Of a stretch of DNA of 38,789 bases, positions 33,844 to 38,789 are shown in pieces. Under the pieces are notes generated by a model. The model had not been told where the DNA came from and searched no databases. It was given only the letters and a program-made list of their open reading frames with translations. The stretch is taken from contig JBCDBX010000006.1 in NCBI GenBank assembly GCA_039182865.1, positions 1 through 38,789 on the forward strand, given 5' to 3'. The first letter of the stretch is position 1. Every line of letters starts with the position of its first letter. Source of the stretch: UBA1858 sp039182865. GTDB taxonomy: Bacteria > Pseudomonadota > Gammaproteobacteria > UBA4575. The position numbers and the translations under genes were made by a program.

Positions 33844-34509
33844 ATGCATCTATTCTTATCTGTATTAAATAGAGATCTAATGCTGGCAATTCGTCGTCGT
33901 CGTGAATTGGCAAATCCACTGGTATTTTTTATTATTATCGTCAGTCTATTTCCCTTGGGAGTAAGTCCAGATAAGGAGCTGCTCAGAGAGATTGCACCGG
34001 GTGTGATTTGGGTGACAGCATTGTTAGCCATGTTAATGTCTATGGATACTATGTTTCGTTCAGATTATGACGATGGATCACTTGAACAATTGCTATTGCT
34101 ACCAGGTCCAAAGATTTTTTTGATTGGTGCAAAAATTACAGCACATTGGCTAAGTATTGGATTGCCGCTTGTTATATTGGCTCCCGTCATGGCATTGCTT
34201 TTGTACTTTCCAAGCCATGCAATAGTTACTTTAATGATCACATTATTAATTAGTACACCTATCTTGAGCCTGTTAGGTGCCGTGGGTGTTGCATTAACTT
34301 TAAGCTTACGATCTGGAGGGATTTTATCTTCTTTACTGATTTTACCTTTTTATATACCTGTACTGATTTTTTCCACAATGGCTATCAATGCGGCAGCAGA
34401 TAATTTACCCGTTTCAGGATATTATTCCTTACTTGGAGCGTTTCTGATTATTTCTGTTTTATTAATACCTTTTGCAGTGGTTGCTGCTTTAAGGGTTTCA
34501 TACAACTAA
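33844..34509 (+). CDS. ccmB: Heme exporter subunit CcmB
   Basis: CcmB is the membrane partner of CcmA. I start at ATG 33844 (MHLFLSVLNRDLMLAIRRRRELANP), one base after the ccmA stop, giving 221 residues, the normal length; an in-frame ATG at 33808 would overlap ccmA and add unrelated residues. FPLGVSPDKELLREIAPGVIWVTALLA and DDGSLEQLLLLPGP are family signatures, and six membrane helices are visible. Confidence 0.96.
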   Translation: MHLFLSVLNRDLMLAIRRRRELANPLVFFIIIVSLFPLGVSPDKELLREIAPGVIWVTALLAMLMSMDTMFRSDYDDGSLEQLLLLPGPKIFLIGAKITAHWLSIGLPLVILAPVMALLLYFPSHAIVTLMITLLISTPILSLLGAVGVALTLSLRSGGILSSLLILPFYIPVLIFSTMAINAAADNLPVSGYYSLLGAFLIISVLLIPFAVVAALRVSYN

Positions 34510-34510
34510 C

Positions 34511-35251
34511 ATGATGCAATTTATTCATAAATACGGATCTCCACGATACTTTTATCAGTGGTCAGCACCTTGGCAATTCTGGCTTACAGTGTTGTCGGTG
34601 ATTTTACTAGCAGTAGGTACTTATTGGGGCTTAGTCATTGCACCCCCCGATTATCAAATGGGAGATAGTTATAGAATTTTATACATCCATGCGCCCTCCG
34701 CTTGGATGTCGATGTTTGCTTATATGGTGATGGCATTCTCTGGAATAATCGCGTTGGTATGGCGAATAAAAGTCGCTGAAGTAGTGATAGGGCAATGCGC
34801 CATTATTGGTGGATCATTCACTGCACTAGCATTAATAACGGGTATGCTCTGGGGTAAACCAATGTGGGGTGCTTACTGGGTTTGGGATGCTCGTCTTACA
34901 TCCGAATTAGTACTGCTATTTCTGTATATGGGTGTATTAGCATTGTATAGTGCTTTTGAAGATCCTCGCACTGGTGCAAAAGCAGCTGCGATTTTATCCA
35001 TAGTGGGTGTAATCAATATTCCCATCATTCATTACTCTGTCGAGTGGTGGAACACGCTTCATCAAGGCCCTACGGTCACTAAACTAGACAAACCATCGGC
35101 ACATATCTCTATGTTAATACCTTTGCTCATTATGTTTGTCGGATTTAAGACATACTTCTTTGCATTGTTATTTGCGCGAGTACGAAATGGTATTTTATTC
35201 AGGGAAAAAAATGCCTCTTGGGTTAAAGAAGTATTGGAGTTGAAAAGTTAA
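34511..35251 (+). CDS. ccmC: Heme exporter/handling protein CcmC
   Basis: CcmC loads heme onto CcmE. The 246-residue protein has six membrane helices and the tryptophan-rich heme-handling motif in WGAYWVWDARLTSELVL, flanked by periplasmic His residues in ILYIHAPSAWM and HYSVEWWNTLHQGP. One base after ccmB. ATG 34511 is followed by a second Met codon at 34514 that could be the true start. Its TAA overlaps the ccmD ATG by one base. Confidence 0.96.
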   Translation: MMQFIHKYGSPRYFYQWSAPWQFWLTVLSVILLAVGTYWGLVIAPPDYQMGDSYRILYIHAPSAWMSMFAYMVMAFSGIIALVWRIKVAEVVIGQCAIIGGSFTALALITGMLWGKPMWGAYWVWDARLTSELVLLFLYMGVLALYSAFEDPRTGAKAAAILSIVGVINIPIIHYSVEWWNTLHQGPTVTKLDKPSAHISMLIPLLIMFVGFKTYFFALLFARVRNGILFREKNASWVKEVLELKS

Positions 35252-35403
35252 TGAAAGAATTTCTTAATATGGGTGGCTATGCAATATTTGTCTGGAGTTC
35301 ATATGCCATTGTTGTGATTGTAATGTCTGGCAATGTTATTGCAGCAAAGATGCAACGCAAACGAATTATTAATGAACTGCAAGAATTGTCTGAGGAAGAA
35401 TAG
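35251..35403 (+). CDS. ccmD: Heme exporter small subunit CcmD
   Basis: A 50-residue protein, MKEFLNMGGYAIFVWSSY at its start, matching the CcmD pattern of a short periplasmic MGGYAxxVWxSY segment, one membrane helix and a charged cytoplasmic tail (QRKRIINELQELSEEE). CcmD helps release holo-CcmE from CcmABC. The ATG overlaps the ccmC stop by one base, and ccmE follows after 10 bases. Confidence 0.95.
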   Translation: MKEFLNMGGYAIFVWSSYAIVVIVMSGNVIAAKMQRKRIINELQELSEEE

Positions 35404-35413
35404 AAGATTCGTT

Positions 35414-35881
35414 ATGACTCCTAAACGAAAACAACGATTAATATTTGTAATTGTGCTTTTTAGTGGATTTGGTGCAGCGATTAGTCTGGCCTTATTCGCT
35501 TTTCAACAGAATATTTTATATTTTTATAGTCCTTCTCAGCTTGCAGAAGCGAACGTTGCAACAGATCAGGTTTTCCGTTTGGGTGGGCTAGTGGTTGAAG
35601 GCAGCGTAGAACGTCAAAGCGATGGCATGACGACAGTATTTGACTTGACTGATATGGCCGGCGATGTAACCGTCACTTATACAGGTCTACTACCAGATTT
35701 ATTTAGAGAAGGTCAGGGAATAGTTGCGCGTGGTAAAATTAACAACGATGGAATTTTTGTCGCGCAAGAAGTTTTGGCAAAGCATGATGAAAACTACATG
35801 CCACCCGAAGTTGCCGAAGCTTTAAAAGCTGCAGGTGCTGAGCATCCGATTTCCATTCCTAAAACAACTAGTCAAAATTAA
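35414..35881 (+). CDS. ccmE: Cytochrome c-type biogenesis heme chaperone CcmE
   Basis: CcmE carries heme covalently in the periplasm from CcmC to CcmF. With the start at ATG 35414 (MTPKRKQRL) it has 155 residues, near the E. coli length (159); a longer frame from 35333 would run through ccmD. One N-terminal membrane anchor (residues 9-29) precedes an OB-fold. The heme-binding His124 and Tyr128 are in LAKHDENYMP, equivalent to E. coli His130 and Tyr134. Confidence 0.96.
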   Translation: MTPKRKQRLIFVIVLFSGFGAAISLALFAFQQNILYFYSPSQLAEANVATDQVFRLGGLVVEGSVERQSDGMTTVFDLTDMAGDVTVTYTGLLPDLFREGQGIVARGKINNDGIFVAQEVLAKHDENYMPPEVAEALKAAGAEHPISIPKTTSQN

Positions 35882-35883
35882 CG

Positions 35884-37872
35884 ATGATCCCAGAGATTGG
35901 ACAGTTTGCATTAATTATTGCGCTTTGTTTAGCAATTGCACAGTCGACCATTCCACTATGGGGTGCTCATACCAATAATATTAACTGGATGAGTGTTGGA
36001 CGAACTGCAGCATTCGGCCAGTTTTTATTTATTTTGGTGTCTTATGTTTGTCTAACTTATAGTTTTGTGGTCAGCGATTTTTCTGTGCTTTATGTTGCGG
36101 GCAATTCGAATACAAACTTACCTTTTTATTACAAGATGTCAGCTGTATGGGGTGCGCATGAAGGTTCATTACTCTTGTGGGTTTTAACATTAGCTGGGTG
36201 GGGATTCGCCGTTTCAATTTTCAGTAAAAGTTTGCCTGAAGATATTTTGGCGAGAGTCCTCGCAGTGATGGGTATGATCAGTATTGGCTTTTTGTTATTC
36301 ACCTTACTCACATCAAATCCTTTTGATCGTTTATTCCCAGCCGCAGTCGAAGGGCGAGACCTAAATCCCTTGTTGCAGGATCCAGGATTGATAATTCATC
36401 CACCACTTTTATATATGGGATACGTAGGTTTTTCCGTTGCCTTTGCGTTTGCGGTGGCTGCTTTATTGACGGGTAAACTTGATTCCGCTTGGGTTCGATG
36501 GTCACGACCTTGGGCAAATGCAGCCTGGGTATTTTTAACATTAGGCATCGCATTAGGAAGTTGGTGGGCTTATCAAGAGCTAGGTTGGGGTGGCTGGTGG
36601 TTTTGGGACCCAGTAGAAAATGCTTCTTTTATGCCTTGGTTGGTTGGGACAGCACTTATTCATTCTCTAGCAGTTACTGAAAAACGTTCTGCATTTAAGA
36701 GTTGGACAGTACTACTATCAATTTTGGCGTTTTCACTAAGTTTATTAGGTACGTTCCTAGTGCGCTCAGGCGTCCTTGTTTCTGTGCATTCATTTGCAAG
36801 TGATCCTGCTCGCGGTCTCTATATACTCATATTTTTAGCCATCGTTGTAGGTAGCTCATTATCATTATATGCATGGCGTGCAAACCAGTTTAAGTCTACT
36901 GGCAATTTTGATGTGGTCTCAAAAGAAACCATGCTTTTGATAAACAATGTACTGTTAATCGTGGCAATGTTGACCATATTAATCGGTACTTTATACCCGC
37001 TGTTTTTAGATGCACTAAGTCTGCCGAAATTATCGGTTGGGCCACCATATTTCGATGCGGTGTTTGTGCCTTTGATGCTGCCATTGATTCTACTGATGGG
37101 AATTGGACCTATTGCAAAATGGCGAAAAGTAACTTTTAAGGAACTATTCGAAAAGCTCAAATTTATTTTTCTCATCGCGTTTGCACTTGGCATTATTTTA
37201 CCGTTAGCGATTTACGGCAATGCAACGATCATGACAATGATTGGTATTGCGGCTGCGTGCTGGGCAATTCTCACATCCTTTTATGCTCTTGCCAGAATAG
37301 TCAAGAAACGTGACGCTTCCACGTCTCTTTTCAAAGCCATTTCAAAAATACCTGTGGCAATGATGGGTATGGCCGTGGCACATATCGGAATTGGAGTATT
37401 CATACTAGGTGTAGTGTTTACTTCTTCTTTTAGTACTGAAAAAGAGATCGCTGTTAAGTTTGGTGAGCCTGTGGAACTGGCTGGATATACATTTAGGTTA
37501 CAAAATGTAACGCCAGTAAAAGGCCCGAATTATGATGCGGCACGTGGTCATGTTTATGTAACTAAGAACGATGAACCCGTTGTTATACTTTATCCTGAGA
37601 AGCGGGTTTATGAAGTGCAGCGTAATCCCATGACTGAGGCCAGCATACAATCCACTGCGTTTAGAGATTTGTATGTTGCGTTAGGTGAGGCTGTTAGTCA
37701 AAACGAATGGGGGCTGAGGGTATATTATCGTCCATTTGTGCAATGGATTTGGATGGGAACTTTATTAATGGCAATAGGTGGAATACTAGGTGCGATGGAT
37801 AAACGTTATCGGCCACAAAAAAGCAAAGTGACAGTAAGCAGTAAATCTCCTTTAGCTGTTGATAAGATTTAA
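35884..37872 (+). CDS. ccmF: Cytochrome c heme lyase subunit CcmF
   Basis: CcmF joins heme from CcmE to apocytochromes with CcmH. The 662-residue protein is of normal length, with many membrane helices, the WWD motif in GWGGWWFWDPVENASFMPWL, and the surrounding HPPLLYMGYVGFSVAFAFAVAAL, AVTEKRSAFKSWT and VRSGVLVSVHSFASDP. The C-terminal periplasmic part and last helix (WIWMGTLLMAIGGILGAMDKRYR) are complete. It starts 2 bases after ccmE. Confidence 0.97.
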   Translation: MIPEIGQFALIIALCLAIAQSTIPLWGAHTNNINWMSVGRTAAFGQFLFILVSYVCLTYSFVVSDFSVLYVAGNSNTNLPFYYKMSAVWGAHEGSLLLWVLTLAGWGFAVSIFSKSLPEDILARVLAVMGMISIGFLLFTLLTSNPFDRLFPAAVEGRDLNPLLQDPGLIIHPPLLYMGYVGFSVAFAFAVAALLTGKLDSAWVRWSRPWANAAWVFLTLGIALGSWWAYQELGWGGWWFWDPVENASFMPWLVGTALIHSLAVTEKRSAFKSWTVLLSILAFSLSLLGTFLVRSGVLVSVHSFASDPARGLYILIFLAIVVGSSLSLYAWRANQFKSTGNFDVVSKETMLLINNVLLIVAMLTILIGTLYPLFLDALSLPKLSVGPPYFDAVFVPLMLPLILLMGIGPIAKWRKVTFKELFEKLKFIFLIAFALGIILPLAIYGNATIMTMIGIAAACWAILTSFYALARIVKKRDASTSLFKAISKIPVAMMGMAVAHIGIGVFILGVVFTSSFSTEKEIAVKFGEPVELAGYTFRLQNVTPVKGPNYDAARGHVYVTKNDEPVVILYPEKRVYEVQRNPMTEASIQSTAFRDLYVALGEAVSQNEWGLRVYYRPFVQWIWMGTLLMAIGGILGAMDKRYRPQKSKVTVSSKSPLAVDKI

Positions 37873-37881
37873 TTATATCCA

Positions 37882-38418
37882 ATGGTGCGCGCTCTATTTC
37901 CAGTTGTATTTTTTATTATTCTTGCTGGCTTTTTATATGTAGGTCTTTTTAAGGATCCGTCTTTAGTCCCGTCTCCTTTGGTTGGTAAACCTATTCCAAC
38001 CTTTTCTGCTAGTGCATTAAGAGACCCTGAAAGATTGGTCACCAATAAAGAACTACTAGGCGATTATGCACTTGTGAATGTATGGGCAACCTGGTGTGCG
38101 GCTTGTAAGCAAGAACATGCGGCATTAGTTTACTTAGCAAATCAAAAAAATATTCCTATTTATGGATTGAATTATAAAGATGATCGTGAAGCAGCTATTC
38201 TCTGGCTGCAGAAATATGGCGATCCATATGTTTTTAGTGTTTTTGATGAAAGTGGACGTATTGGTATTGATTTTGGAGTCTATGGTGCTCCAGAGACTTT
38301 TCTGATCGATAAACAAGGCATTATTCGCCATAAATTAATTGGTATAATGACGCCTGAGATTTGGGAATCACAGTTCGTTCCAATCATAAATAATTTCGCT
38401 ATGGCGCAGACACAATAA
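37882..38418 (+). CDS. ccmG: Thiol:disulfide interchange protein CcmG/DsbE
   Basis: CcmG keeps the heme-binding cysteines of apocytochromes reduced. The 178-residue protein has a membrane anchor (residues 5-22), then a thioredoxin fold with the active site WCAAC at 71-75 and the cis-proline loop GVYGAPETFLID. The Ala-Ala dipeptide between the cysteines is less common than the Pro- or Val-containing ones. Nine bases separate it from ccmF, and its TAA overlaps the ccmH ATG by one base. Confidence 0.95.
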   Translation: MVRALFPVVFFIILAGFLYVGLFKDPSLVPSPLVGKPIPTFSASALRDPERLVTNKELLGDYALVNVWATWCAACKQEHAALVYLANQKNIPIYGLNYKDDREAAILWLQKYGDPYVFSVFDESGRIGIDFGVYGAPETFLIDKQGIIRHKLIGIMTPEIWESQFVPIINNFAMAQTQ

Positions 38419-38789
38419 TGAAAAAGATTATCATATTGTTTATTGTGATTAGTTATCCGTTATCAGCGGATGTCATCACAGTTGCGCCCGAATATGAAGA
38501 TAGATATCAGGACATATTAGCAAAGCTGAGATGTTTAGTTTGTCAGAATCAATCGATTGCTGATTCACCATCAGATCTCGCGGTTGATTTTCGAATCGAA
38601 GTGAAAGACATGTTGGAAAATGGAAGTTCTGACCAAGAGATTCTTGATTTCATGTCTGATCGTTATGGAGATTTTGTCTTATATGATCCACCAGTAAAAC
38701 CTCATACATGGTTGTTATGGGCAGGTCCGTTCTTGTTTTTGATTGGCGGTGTAATTGCAGCTATTGGTATTGTCCGTAAACGTGCTGAA
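38418..38789 (+). CDS. ccmH: Cytochrome c-type biogenesis protein CcmH (cut by window end)
   Basis: The frame opens at ATG 38418 and runs off the right edge after 124 codons. It has a signal peptide (residues 1-17, cleavage LSA-DV), the redox motif LRCLVCQNQSIADSPSDLA with Cys39 and Cys42, then VLYDPPVKPHTWLLW and a membrane helix (about 104-121), which is the standard CcmH layout. CcmH works with CcmG and CcmF in apocytochrome reduction and heme ligation. Whether a fused CcmI-like TPR domain follows lies outside the window. Confidence 0.93.
   Translation, partial: MKKIIILFIVISYPLSADVITVAPEYEDRYQDILAKLRCLVCQNQSIADSPSDLAVDFRIEVKDMLENGSSDQEILDFMSDRYGDFVLYDPPVKPHTWLLWAGPFLFLIGGVIAAIGIVRKRAE

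Noticed and set aside
35333..35413. Longer in-frame start of ccmE
   Set aside because: It would overlap the well-matched ccmD gene; ATG 35414 gives a proper cytoplasmic leader and membrane anchor.
1..38789. CRISPR arrays, insertion sequences, prophage, tRNA or rRNA genes
   Set aside because: I looked for regular direct repeats, transposase or integrase motifs and cloverleaf or rRNA sequences and saw none; an automated scan could still find short or degenerate examples.

Overview
The window looks like a chromosomal segment of a low-G+C (by eye about 40 percent) gammaproteobacterium. The blocks pilY1-pilE, recJ-prfB-lysS, sdhCDAB-sdhE-ygfX, nagZ-mscS-hpt-mtnP, mfd-csiV and ccmABCDEFGH are gammaproteobacterial. 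I see no phage, insertion sequence, CRISPR array, tRNA or rRNA. Genes are packed tightly, and the only gene-free stretch over 300 bases is 22243-22709.

Layout. 1-517: the tail of a probable PilY1 and a type IV pilin. 526-3239 (minus): a three-gene operon (dihydropteroate-synthase-like protein, DUF447 protein, MfnB-like synthase) of the kind linked to tetrahydromethanopterin/methanofuran-type C1 cofactor synthesis. 3286-7680: recJ, prfB (RF2, with an intact programmed +1 frameshift) and lysS. 7693-9890: a secreted trypsin-like protease overlapping an FHA-domain membrane protein. 9914-12496: chromate transporter and cyclopropane fatty acid synthase. 12502-13639 (minus): ygfZ plus a 51-residue membrane protein. 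13913-18436: succinate dehydrogenase, its flavinylation factor SdhE, YgfX and a DUF1249 protein. 18643-19119: an IscR-like regulator with no cysteines. 19245-22242: alpha/beta hydrolase, malate dehydrogenase and ZapE. 22243-22709: a probable small RNA and palindromes. 22710-26156: nagZ, mscS, hpt and mtnP. 26148-30334 (minus): mfd and csiV. 30395-33050 (minus): a NapC/NirT-type tetraheme cytochrome followed by both subunits of flavocytochrome c sulfide dehydrogenase. 33216-38789: the cytochrome c maturation operon, cut by the window end inside ccmH.

How it fits together. The right end is one functional theme: sulfide oxidation by c-type cytochromes (FccAB plus a membrane-anchored tetraheme protein) lies divergent from the Ccm machinery that attaches their hemes, and an FNR-like box sits between them. 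The left end implies C1 (H4MPT-type) metabolism. Sulfide oxidation plus H4MPT cofactor genes suggests a sulfur-oxidizing and possibly methylotrophic marine-type gammaproteobacterium; that lifestyle statement is inference.

The least explained items are the protease/FHA-membrane pair, the cysteine-free IscR-like protein next to tandem TTGTACAA palindromes, the NapC-like/FccAB combination, the candidate small RNA before nagZ, and the single-stop, same-frame TAA-TTG junctions joining sdhB, sdhE and ygfX.
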